Assembly (NCBI GenBank): GCA_014529385.2
Contig: CM043963.1
Coordinates: 107,266,412-107,326,411 of the forward strand
Direction of reading: 5' to 3'
Length of the DNA: 60,000 nucleotides
Origin: Adiantum capillus-veneris
Lineage: Eukaryota; Streptophyta; Polypodiopsida; Polypodiales; Pteridaceae
Notes under the pieces: generated by a model
What the model saw: only the letters and a program-made list of their open reading frames with translations
Database searches by the model: none
What the model was told of the DNA's origin: nothing
Made by a program: the position numbers and the translations under genes
Shown here: piece by piece, positions 1-10,904 of the stretch
How the letters are laid out: the number at the start of each line of letters is the position of its first letter
How positions within the stretch are numbered: the stretch's first letter is position 1

Positions 1-949
1 ATGCAATCATAGATGGAAGATTGCTCAATGCGTCGCTTGGAAGCCGGAAAGAGGGCTTATTATGCATTTGAGAACATGTGCAATGCTGGAGAAATCAAGT
101 GTTGGGCTCTCAAAAAGTACCTCTTTGACACATTGGTGACACCGGTGCTTCTTTATGGAGTGGAGGTGTGGAGTGGTAGCATTGGGAAGTCTAGTTGGAA
201 AGAGTTTGAGAATGTCCAAAAGCGTTTTCTCACCAACTTTCTCCAAGTCAAGACACAAACACCCTACATGCTCTTACTTCTTGAGTCCGGATTGCTTCCC
301 ATTGAGGTCTTGGGCATCCAAAGGGTTGTGGAGTACATGCTTAAGACACAATGTAGCCCTTTGTATCGACTTCCTAGAATCGCATATGAAGCAAGTCAAA
401 AGGTCCAAAAGACATGCAAGAGCAAAATACTAAGTTTGGGGTGGATGCTTGACATCAAGAAATGGTTTGGAAGATGGGATGCATGTCACTTGGTCAAGGA
501 TGCGTCGATCGACTCCCGAGTTAATGAGGCCTTCTTACAACACCAATGTATCACGGCTTGGGAGAAATCCGGAGGTTCTCACTTCAGCCATTACACCACA
601 CACATTGCCCCAAACTACAAATCTCTCTTCTTCTCCGAACGCGGTAACCGAACCCATCCCATTGAGTGCTATCCGCACCATTGCCTCCATTCGTCTTAGC
701 TCCCATTCTCTACGCTACGAGACAGGATGTTGGGGCACTGGCGAGGAGTCTCATCGACTTTGCACCTTATGCCCTCGTCAAGTGCGAGAGAGTGAGTACC
801 ACACACTACTTGAGTGCTCAGCTTTTGACCACATTAGGTCTTGTTTTTCCCATATATTCAGCCATGAGCTCTCCCTACATACCTTCCTCTCCCAACCACG
901 ATGTGGACTCTCTATTGCGACGCTCATTTCAGTCATTTTTGAGCATTGA
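1..949 (+). pseudogene. LINE (non-LTR retrotransposon) ORF2 C-terminal fragment
   Basis: This is the tail of a non-LTR reverse transcriptase, entering from the left edge. The first reading (13-699) has the post-RT thumb pattern of plant LINEs, including LVTPVLLYGVEVW near residues 41-53 and a run through ESGLLPIEVLGIQR. The zinc-binding end (zf-RVT type: CTLCP, then HTLLEC) lies in another frame, in the reading that ends at 949, so a frameshift lies near 600-700. The gene ends at TGA just before a (TATC)n/(CT)n tail, as LINE 3' ends often do. The catalytic RT and endonuclease lie outside the window or are lost. It cannot be active as read. LINE identity is by family pattern; the clade is not assigned. 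Confidence 0.8.
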
Positions 950-1030
950 GAGTCACTTATGACCTCCACTCACACCACGTGACATGTTCATTTGGTCCCA
1001 TAGGTTTAACCTCTGAGGACGATAATAGAA

Positions 1031-1037
1031 CTATCTA

Positions 1038-1078
<41 letters not shown>
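1031..1078. repeat. (TATC)n followed by (CT)n microsatellite at LINE 3' end
   Basis: Three TATC units run into about 17 CT dinucleotides directly after the LINE fragment. It may be the expanded 3' tail of the LINE. Confidence 0.9.
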
Positions 1079-2921
<1,843 letters not shown>

Positions 2922-4480
2922 ATGATATCAGTTGTACCATTTGAGCCATCACAATCTCCTGAATCAACAACCGCTAAGAGTCAAGCCATAGGAAGCCACA
3001 TTTCATCCACTTCGAAGGACACCCCCAACACATCAATCCTAGATGGGGTATTTCTCAATGAACATCGGGAGTATGATTTACAAAGGGATACTTTAACCAG
3101 CCTATACACAAGCCACACATACCAGGTGAGTTGGTTAGATGTTGTACAATCCACATCGGGTGCCACCATTTTAGAGGAGGAAGAACAGAGAGTTTATGAT
3201 ATCATCCATAGGGTTATCGAGTTGGAGAGGCAAAACAAAGGGATTAGCATGCCCTGGGGGGTCCACCTCAAAATATGTAAGTACAGCATTTGAGTTCACC
3301 CAGAGGGGTTTTTTATATATCAAAGAGTTACAGAATTACACATACAAGAGGGGTTTAAAAATAGAATATTAAAAAAAAATTATAGGTTTATGAAGGAAGA
3401 GGGGTCTTTTAATTCATGGTGAAGTGTGTGTGTAGAGGGGTTTTATAAATACCTCTTGAACACACATGCTATAGGTTATTTTGAATGGTGGACCCCCAGG
3501 TAGCATGCCTTCAACGGGTCTCATGAGATTTTGGATACGAGAAATGGAAACTCCTTCGGTGAGTCCCATGGATCCTTCATATATTGTTCCTCCTGGAGTC
3601 TCAATGCAATTTGAGCCCACAAGCAATACTTTTAGTTTCCCGGATCTAGCTCAACTTTCTCTTGAAGACCAGCATACTCCAATGATGAGCATGACAGAAA
3701 GTCCACCCTTGACCTCGGTGGTTGGTATTGCACCATTTTTTGCACCATTACACATAGTAACATAGTGCCTACCGCAGTATCTACAAGTGTGCATCATTTG
3801 TATGTACCAGTTGCCACTCATGCTCATGTAGCTCCTACACCCCTAGTTGTTCCGACAGCTTACGCTCCACGATCACACTATCCAAGACCACCCAAGGATT
3901 GTACGTATGCCAAGACCAATTCCACCCTCCATGTCCCATGTAGTCTCGGGAGCTCCTTTTCCCGCTATACCTTGCTCACTTGGGTGACTTGGCAGCATGT
4001 TCTCAAGCTTTCAGTCAATCTATTGCAAAAAATATACATAACACGCCTGATAGAGAGCCTAGAATTAATGCAGTACAAGTGGCCAAGCTCACACAAAAAT
4101 TCAGCGGAGACGAAGATGTTAGAAAGCACATTGAGGTATTTGAACACATATTTGATTCTCTAGAAGAGCACAATGAACTATATAAGTGCAAATATTTAAG
4201 CTTGACTCTGAGTGTGAAGGCTAGGGATTCGTATACGACCTTAAGGATTGAAGAGCGCACGCACTACCCTACTCTTAGGAGATTGTTCTTGAAAGAGTAC
4301 ATACAAGAGGGAGTGCTTTGTGGTGTAGCATCTCAGCTCCAAAAAGCCCAACGAGAGAAAGGTGAGTCAGTGAGTAGCATCTTGGCCCAAAAGCTAGCGC
4401 TAGAAGCCGCCAACACGATTTGCAAAAATCCATACGGATTGTCAGGTCAGCAATGTAAAATGTGGGCATCCATATAGCTA
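2922..4480 (+). pseudogene. Gypsy-type gag relic, related to Gypsy-3 gag
   Basis: Three consecutive plus-strand readings match, in order, the gag of the minus-strand Gypsy-3 at the other end of the window. The readings 2922-3290 (SILDGVFLNEHREYD, then ERQNKG), 3481-3765 (SPMDPSYIVPPGVSMQ) and 3980-4480 (KLTQKFSGDEDVRKHIEVFE, YPTLRRLFLKEYI) correspond to 59962-59750, 59700-59500 and 51240-50880. The last reading is the capsid-like Retrotrans_gag domain. The pieces are separated by frameshifts, stops and inserted AT-rich sequence (3290-3480), and the match fades after about 4400, before the zinc knuckles. It is an old, opposite-orientation member of the Gypsy-3 family. Confidence 0.8.
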
Positions 4481-5159
4481 CCACATCATCAGTGCAATTC
4501 ATGAATGTCCGTACAACTACCACATCATCAACCTTCCATTAAAAAAATATTATCCTTGTGTCCCTTAGGCCCTATCGGATAGGGTCCCATAAGTTGGTAG
4601 AAACATGTCTTTCAAAAATAGGCCACTCGGCAAGACTTGAAAGTTGGTAAAACTTATTTTGCATGACCCCTCTCTGTGCCTAGTCTTCATGCCATGTCAT
4701 CACTATGTGACAAACCCCCCTCTTGAAAGAATTGTAGTCACCCTCACTTACACCTACAAAACAGACATAGGACAAAAACTAGTTCAATAGACACTAATTC
4801 TAAGTACTGACATCATATCGACATCATATCATTTTGGTCTTGCGTCACTAAATCTTGTTACTTTCATATCCACATCACCTATCAGGTGAACAAGATCAAA
4901 ATGTTGCAGTCATTTTGTCTTTCAAACATGCACTCAAACACTACGCACATGAGAGAGCACACGTAACAAACTCATTTTAGGAATTCCAATTTCAAAATTC
5001 TTCTTTTCATAAAGTCATTAAGTAGAAGATTTTTAGCCTATCAGTATCCCTGAAATCACATAAGAAATCAGTGACTTTATTCCATCTGGGTAATCTGTGA
5101 CAAAGGAACGGAGTAACTCCCCTATTTTGCAGTCTGCATTGCACAGGATTCAACCTGTT
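4481..5159. other. Non-coding, possibly the 3' end of Gypsy-1
   Basis: No coding pattern. It lies directly beyond the chromodomain end of the minus-strand Gypsy-1 relic, where a 3' untranslated region and LTR would be expected. No clear polypurine tract or LTR edge was found. Confidence 0.35.
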
Positions 5160-5353
5160 GATCATGGATAACTCTTGGAATAGTCGAAGCTATACCAAAA
5201 GCCTCAAGGTAAAGCTCTAAAATTTAAGGAGTATCTACTAGGTGATCCTCCTCCATCCATTTCACATCCAATGTTGGATAGTTCTTACACTTGACTAAAT
5301 ATGCATATCAGCTTACCTTTCCTTGTGAGTCAGGATCTATTCTAAATGAAAAT
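5160..5353 (-). pseudogene. Gypsy-1 chromodomain relic
   Basis: Read on the minus strand, this stretch gives YLVKCKNYPTLDVKWMEEDH, a chromodomain pattern found at the C-terminus of Ty3/Gypsy chromovirus integrases. Stop codons and a frame break show that it is dead. It is the 3'-most surviving part of Gypsy-1; the preceding part lies at 10475-10619, on the far side of Copia-1, with the 5-bp duplication AAAAT at the break. Chromodomain assignment is by pattern only. Confidence 0.75.
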
Positions 5354-5580
5354 TGTTACCATATACATGTGGTAGTGATGTGTGTGAACACACTAGGACC
5401 GCCGGGGCATTTTTTCCCTCTTTAGGAGGTTTTTTCCCCCGTGCATTGTATATACGCCCATCACTCTAGGGCTATCTATCTTTCCATTGCACACTAAGTA
5501 ATACACTCTCTATTGTGTGCCTTGAGCTTCCTTCATCTTCTCCAAGCTGTTTGTGTTTCTCTGCAACCCTAATTCCAACA
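5354..5580 (+). repeat. Copia-1 5' LTR
   Basis: 227 bp, TG...CA. A TATATA at 5449-5454 is a candidate core promoter element for the element transcript. Five mismatches to the 3' LTR. Confidence 0.95.
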
Positions 5581-5582
5581 AT

Positions 5583-5594
5583 TGGTATCAGAGC
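5583..5594 (+). promoter_or_regulatory. Copia-1 primer-binding site
   Basis: TGGTATCAGAGC, two bases after the 5' LTR, complementary to the 3' end of plant initiator-methionine tRNA, the usual Copia minus-strand primer. Confidence 0.95.
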
Positions 5595-5928
5595 AGGTTG
5601 CATCCTCCCGGGCTTAGTCGCCAGCTGCTCCAATACACGCCTGCTCACTTTCTCCGATTTCAGTGAGCTTTGGCGAGCGTTCGCAGGTTGAAAAATACTT
5701 CGGGTGGGCTCGTAAAGCTTGGTCTGCTCAGATTTTCGATTTGGGCTCATTTCGGCCTTCGTTTCCACTACAGGCAGTGCTGCACAGGCTATTTCGTCAT
5801 CTTTTAGTGTCGTTTTCTGCATAACAGGTGCCTTATAGTCTTCTATGGTTTTTGCTATATAGCACGTGTTGTTTCCGCTCCATTTCCCCTATTTTCGGGC
5901 AATTTTCACATCAGGTGCAGCATTTACC
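5595..5928 (+). other. Copia-1 leader
   Basis: Untranslated stretch between the primer-binding site and the gag start. The minus-strand ORF across it is not a gene. Confidence 0.7.
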
Positions 5929-6860
5929 ATGGCTGACAACAACAACACAGATGTGTTCAAGATGTTTGCTGCTAAGGACAGGTTGGATATGTTCAAGATG
6001 TTTGCTGATGAGGACAGGTTGGATGGGGACAATTACCCTATGTGGGCTTATATGATGCAACATGTTCTTGTGTCAAAGGGCGTCTGGAACATTGTGCAGG
6101 GCATTGATGAACGTCCTGGTTCTGAGGATGCAGGTGATGTTGAGGATGTTGCAGGTCTTGCTGCAAGGATTGCTGCTGTTAGAGTTGTTTTGCCTACGAA
6201 AGAACAATCTCGTTGAGATGTTAAGGATGCGCAGGCTCATGCATAGATTGCGTTGTCTGTGAAGCGCACCATTGTTCCTCACATCCGTTCAGCAAAATCT
6301 GCAAAACAGGCTTGGGATATTTTGGCTGCTCTTTATGCAAGTCGCAATGAGGCTAAAATTGCTTTCCTGCGTAAAGAGCTGGAGTCGAAGATTATGCATG
6401 AGGAAGATGATATGGACACTTTCCTTGCTAGTGTCAAGGATATCAATGAGCAGCTTATTTCTGCAGGTGAAGTCATTTCAGATAGTTCCCTTGTGCAGAC
6501 TGTTCTTGATGCCTTACCAGATTCCTACCAGACTTTTGCTAGTACTTGGAGACTGATGACCCAAGGAAATCCTGAAGTTGTCAAGTTTGATGCATTATGC
6601 ACATTGCTGTTGCAAGAGTCACTTTCTAGAAAAACAGGACTAGGCAGCGTGCAGTTGAACAGGCTTTTATTGCTTCTCAAAGAAAGGGTGGTAACAGTAA
6701 TGCAGCCACCTCTTATGGTTCTGTTGCGAGTGGCAAAAATTCTGTTCCTAATGCTTCTGCTGGCAGCACTTCGTCTGGCAATTCTGGTGATAAGGGAAAA
6801 AAGAAGATGCGTTGCCATTATTGTAAAGCTAATGATAACTTGATCAAGTCGTGTCCTAAG
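5929..6860 (+). pseudogene. Copia-1 gag with zinc knuckle
   Basis: The ATG at 5929 opens a capsid-type reading (MADNNNTD...) and the UBN2-like gag pattern continues through AKQAWDILAALY and ALPDSYQTFAS. In-frame stops at 6214-6216 (TGA where CGA would fit) and 6244-6246 (TAG where CAG would fit) interrupt it. A frameshift near 6636 moves the reading into the frame of the zinc knuckle at 6813-6854. That knuckle keeps its three Cys but has Asn (AAC, 6837-6839) in place of the ligand His. The product would package element RNA into virus-like particles; this copy cannot make it. Confidence 0.85.
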
Positions 6861-7540
6861 TTGAAGGCCAAAGAGGCTAAGAAGAACGAGGGTGGTTCCA
6901 CTGCAAATGCTGGTTCCACTACAAATGCAGCCATTGTTGAGTCTTCTGTGAAAGGAGACTGTGATGCTGATGTTGATGCAGAATGGGCTTTTAGCGCAGA
7001 GTGCACTTACAATCATGCTGTCCATGATGCATGCTTGTCTGTTGCTGCAGATTCACATGTGTGGTATTTCGACAGTGTTGCTACAAAGTACATTACCTCA
7101 CATCATGAATTGTTTACCTCTTTCGAGTTTGTCCCTCATGGGAATTCAGTCACTTGTGCCAACAATGCCTCTTATCCAGTTCAGGGAGTTGGAAAGATTG
7201 TGCTTACTGCTGCAAATGGCAGTTCCTTCACACTTGTTGATGCACTTTATGTACCTGGGATCAAGAAGAATCTCTTGTCTATATCCGCACTTGCTAGACT
7301 TGGACTTGTAGTCAAATTTGTGGATGACATATGTACAGTTCATGATCTCAGTTTTGGTGATGAAATTGTTGCATCTGGCCTTTTGTGCCGTGGGCTGTAT
7401 AAGCTCACTTTGTATGACAAGTGTGGACAAAATTTTGCAAATGCTGTTGCAGATTCAAGGGCTATTTCAGATGCAAAACTTTGGCATGCACGTTTTGGTC
7501 ATCTAAATTTTGCAAGTTTGCTGCGTTTGCAGAAACTGAT
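6861..7540 (+). pseudogene. Copia-1 protease and pre-integrase region
   Basis: Follows the gag frame after 6636. The retropepsin active site at 7071-7082 reads D-S-V-A instead of D-S/T-G-A, so the essential Gly is lost. The histidine that usually follows a few residues later is Tyr. The later segment, ending WHARFGHL, is the GAG_pre-integrase domain with the His pair of the integrase zinc finger. A frameshift near 7530 ends this reading. Confidence 0.85.
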
Positions 7541-8665
7541 ATGGTTTCTTCTTTGCCACCTCTTGAAGCACCTGTCAAACATGTTTGTGAAGGCTGTATT
7601 TTGGGTAAGATGCAGCGTTCTAAGTTTCCAAAGGATGGTTCATTTCGGGCCACATGCAGGTTGTAGCTTGTGCATAGTGATGTTTGTGGGCCCATGCAAA
7701 CTCCGTCCTTGGGCAATTACCTATACTTTGTGACTTTCATTGATGATTACTCCAGGCATGCATGGGTATTTCCGCTTAAAGCGAAGTCCGAAGTTTTTAT
7801 GTGCTTCAAACAATTTCTGGCTATGGCTGAAAATGTCTCGAAATGTACTATGGGCACCCTCCGTTCCGATCGAGGGGGGGAGTATATGTCTCATGAATTT
7901 AATGCATTTCTGGCTAGTCGTGGGATAAAACACCAATGTAAAGTGCCTTATACACCTCAGCAAAATGGTGTTGCTGAGAGGAAAAACAGGTCACTGACGG
8001 AAATGGCACGATGTATGGTCAAAAGTCAAGCTTTGCCGCATTCTTTTTGGCTTGAGGCCATCATGTGTGCCACTTATGTACTTAGCAGGTGTCCTACGAA
8101 AGCTTTGCAGTCTATTACTCCATATGACACATGGCATGATAGAAAGCCTTCTATTGAGCACATGCGTGTTTTTGGCTGTTTGGCATATGCTTTGGTGCCA
8201 CAAGTGCAGCGAAGAAAATTAGATGATAAGGTTGTCAAATGTATTTTTGTTGGTTATAGTGCTGAAAGCAAAGGTTACAGGTCGTATCATCCGCAAACAA
8301 AATGTATCCTGGTTTCTCGGGATCTAGTGTTTGTGGAAGATTCTATTCAGCCCTTGCTGTCATGTACTAGAGACAATAATGTAAGCTCACATAACATTTA
8401 TGACACTTTGTTGCCTCTTTTCAGTGGTGGAAATATAAATGTAAGTTCCAATGAGGCAAATGTACAGCCTATGGGGGTTTCTGAGAATGTTTTAGATCAG
8501 CCTATTACTGATGCAAATGTACATGATGTACTTGATGAGGAAAGGGCTAAAAATGAGCATGCTAGAGGTATGCCAAAATGGTTGGTGCACACTTTGCGTG
8601 ACAGTAAATTGGATGCACCTTTGTCTAGTCATACTCGTTCAGGCTCTCGCCATGCATCTTATGCA
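7530..8665 (+). pseudogene. Copia-1 integrase
   Basis: The zinc-finger cysteines (CEGC) and the catalytic core are in one frame, interrupted by TAG at 7664-7666 where CAG would fit. The DDE residues are intact at 7679-7681 (D), 7868-7870 (D) and 7976-7978 (E), giving D-X62-D-X35-E. The family motifs QQNGVAERKN and HMRVFGCLAY are present. Integrase inserts the cDNA into host DNA. The reading is lost to a frameshift near 8665, between integrase and RT. Confidence 0.9.
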
Positions 8666-8669
8666 TCGA

Positions 8670-9460
8670 TTGTTATGCTTTGGCTGTGTCTAGTTTACCT
8701 GATGTTGAGGAGCCTCTGTCTTTTGATGAAGCACAAAATTCAGAAAATTGGATGGCTGCCATGCAATCAGAATATGATGCACTTATAGAAAATGACACAT
8801 GGACTTTATGTGATTTTCCTCCTGGCAAAAGGGCCATTGGTACGAAGTGGGTTTACAAGTTGAAACGCAAGCCAAATGGTGAGATCGATCGCCATAAGGC
8901 TCGACTTGTTGCAAAGGGTTATGCACAGCAAAAAGGCATTGATTATGAAGAGACTTTTGCTCCCACTTGTCGTATGACTGCTGTGCGTTTTCTATGTGCA
9001 TTGGCAGCTCATTTTGGTTGGGATGTACATCAATCAAACATTGTTACTGCTTTCTTGATTGGTGACATATTTGAGGAAGTTTATGTAAGCCGCCTCGCGG
9101 TTTTGTCATAAAAGGACAAGAGGACAAAGTGTGCAGATGTAAGAAGGCTTTGTATGGGTTGAAGCAATCTCCTCGTGCTTGGTATGAGAAAGCTGACACT
9201 CATTTGGTTAAACGAGGCTTTCGTAACAACCCAACTGAAAGCACATTGTATGTAAAGCGTGAGGGTGATGTACTTCTCATTGTGGTTCTTTATGTCGATG
9301 ATTTGCTGATCACTGGACCAAATGAGAGACATATTGCTGAATTTAAGGCTGATTTGAATGCTACTTTCAAGATGAAAGATTTGGGGCTGTTGCATCATTA
9401 CTTGGGTATACAGTTAAGCAGTGTGATGGTGGTATTGCCTTGTGTCAGAAAAGTTACATA
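8670..9460 (+). pseudogene. Copia-1 reverse transcriptase
   Basis: RVT_2-type polymerase. The first part (AIGTKWVYKLKRKPNGEIDR) lies at 8680-9111. The first catalytic Asp position, in the motif before TAFLIGD, is Asn (AAC at 9037-9039). A frameshift near 9095 leads to the second part, 9129-9461, with KKALYGLKQSPRAWYEK and an intact YVDD at 9291-9302. A further frameshift near 9425-9440 follows. With the first Asp replaced and the frame broken, it would not polymerise DNA. Confidence 0.9.
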
Positions 9461-10172
9461 GAGACATTGCTATGTAAGTTTGGACTTGAAGATTGCAAAC
9501 CTATTGCCACTCCTATGGAAACAGGTTTGAAGTTGAGTCTACATGATGCTGGCGATCCTGCTGATGTCACTCTTTACCAAACTGTTGTTGGCTGCCTCAT
9601 TTATGTATGCAACACGAGGCCGGATATTCAGTTTGCAGTCTCACAGGTCAGCAGATTTATGCATAGCCAAGGTCTAAGCATTGGCAGGCTGTCAAGAGGA
9701 TTTTTTGCTACCTTAGTGGCACTTTACATCTTGGCTTGTTTTATCCCAAGGGGGAAGTGGTTTTTGTTTCATGCTTGGATGTTCATGTATATCATGGTTG
9801 AGCAAGAAGCAACCTACTGTGGCCACTTCGAGTTGTGAGGCTGAGTATAGGGCAGTCTTCACAGCTACGGTTGAGTGTGTATGGCTCAGACACCTTATGG
9901 ATGATTTGGGTGTTGGACAGGACACTGAGGACACTATCTACACTGATAGTCATAGCGCATTGGCAGTTGCGAGGAACCCAGTTTTTCATGCTCGCACAAA
10001 GCACATTGAGGTGCATTACCACTATGTCAGGGAGAGGCTCTCAGTAGGAGAGATCATCTTGGATTATGTGCCAACACAAGACAACCTTGCAGATCTTTTC
10101 ACAAAGGCATTGTCTCGTGAGAAGCTTGAAGCTTTCCGCAAAGATTTGGGTTTACTCCCCTTTGTGGATTGA
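9440..10172 (+). pseudogene. Copia-1 connection and RNase H
   Basis: The 9440-9680 reading carries the RT thumb/connection with TRPDIQFAVSQVSRFMHS. The RNase H part (TSSCEAEYRAV, IYTDSHSALAVARNP, TKHIEVHYHYVRE, DNLADLFTKAL) is in another frame and ends at TGA 10170-10172, so a frameshift or small deletion lies around 9690-9800. The Copia RNase H signatures are well kept. Confidence 0.88.
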
Positions 10173-10237
10173 TCATGTCCTCAGGGCATGGCACTTCCCT
10201 TTACTAATGTGCCAGCTCTCGTTCACCGCATCACTCC

Positions 10238-10247
10238 AGGGGGGATT
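10238..10247 (+). promoter_or_regulatory. Copia-1 polypurine tract
   Basis: AGGGGGGATT directly before the 3' LTR, the usual plus-strand primer position. Confidence 0.9.
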
Positions 10248-10474
10248 TGTTACCATATACATGTGGTAGTGATGTGTGTGAACACAGTAGGACCGCCGGG
10301 GCATTTTTTCCCTCTTTAGGAGTTTTTTTCCCCCGTGCGTTGTATATACGCCCATCACTCTAGGGCTATCTATCTTTCCATTGCACACTAAGTAATACAC
10401 TCTCTATTGTGTGCCTTGATCTTCCTTCGTCTTCTCCAAGCTGTTTGTGTTTCTCTGCAACCCTAATTCCAACA
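10248..10474 (+). repeat. Copia-1 3' LTR
   Basis: 227 bp, same ends as the 5' LTR, followed by the AAAAT duplication. Confidence 0.95.
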
Positions 10475-10619
10475 AAAATCTCATCTGTCTCTTCCACATC
10501 AGGTTGCTCCTCTGGATCCATGTCCACTGGCACCTCACCTTGCATTACGAATCTTATGGATCTCGTAACTTGAGTTTGAAGGATACATCATTTATCTTCT
10601 CTTGAATCTGGAAAGGGCC
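10475..10619 (-). pseudogene. Gypsy-1 integrase C-terminal relic
   Basis: On the minus strand this reads GPFQIQEKINDVSFKLKLRD, the conserved end of Gypsy integrases before the chromodomain, and then an acidic linker. It joins 23051 on one side (across Gypsy-2, TSD GGGCC) and 5353 on the other (across Copia-1, TSD AAAAT). Confidence 0.8.
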
Positions 10620-10623
10620 TGTA

Positions 10624-10815
10624 TGAAGGAGTACGAGCGGAAGTGCGACGTGAGAGAGAGTGCGAGAAGAAGAGCACGACGATATGGTGAACTCGTTCTA
10701 CTGTAATGTGTAGAGCATAGTGAGTTCTTATTAGGTTTTTACAAAAGAATATGTGTACATACCTGGCGGCCCGCCCACTTACCTGGGCGACCACATTGGG
10801 CTTTATACCCCAACA
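10624..10815 (-). repeat. Copia-2 3' LTR
   Basis: 192 bp; on the plus strand it starts TGAAGGAGTACG and ends ACCCCAACA. Confidence 0.95.
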
Positions 10816-10826
10816 ACCTCCCACTT
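10816..10826 (-). promoter_or_regulatory. Copia-2 polypurine tract
   Basis: AAGTGGGAGGT on the minus strand, directly upstream of the 3' LTR. Confidence 0.85.
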
Positions 10827-10904
10827 AAAGTCCAATGTGGTACTTTAAGTGTGAGAGAAGCTACTATACAAGCTAATATACAAGAGATGTAGAGAAGTGA
10901 TGTA

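Larger units (their letters stand above)
5354..10474 (+). mobile_element. Copia-1, complete but decayed LTR retrotransposon
   Basis: Full-length Ty1/Copia element of 5121 bp. Two 227-bp LTRs start TGTTACC and end TTCCAACA. They are flanked by a perfect 5-bp TSD, AAAAT, at 5349-5353 and 10475-10479. A primer-binding site follows the 5' LTR and a polypurine tract precedes the 3' LTR. Domain order is gag, zinc knuckle, protease, integrase, RT, RNase H, which is the Copia order. At least four frameshifts and three premature stops make it non-autonomous. The LTRs differ at five positions that I could count (about 2.2%). It is inserted in the Gypsy-1 relic. Confidence 0.96.

Noticed and set aside
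5472-5822. 116-codon minus-strand ORF in the Copia-1 LTR and leader
   Set aside because: It crosses the LTR/primer-site boundary, has no family pattern and lies antisense to the element.
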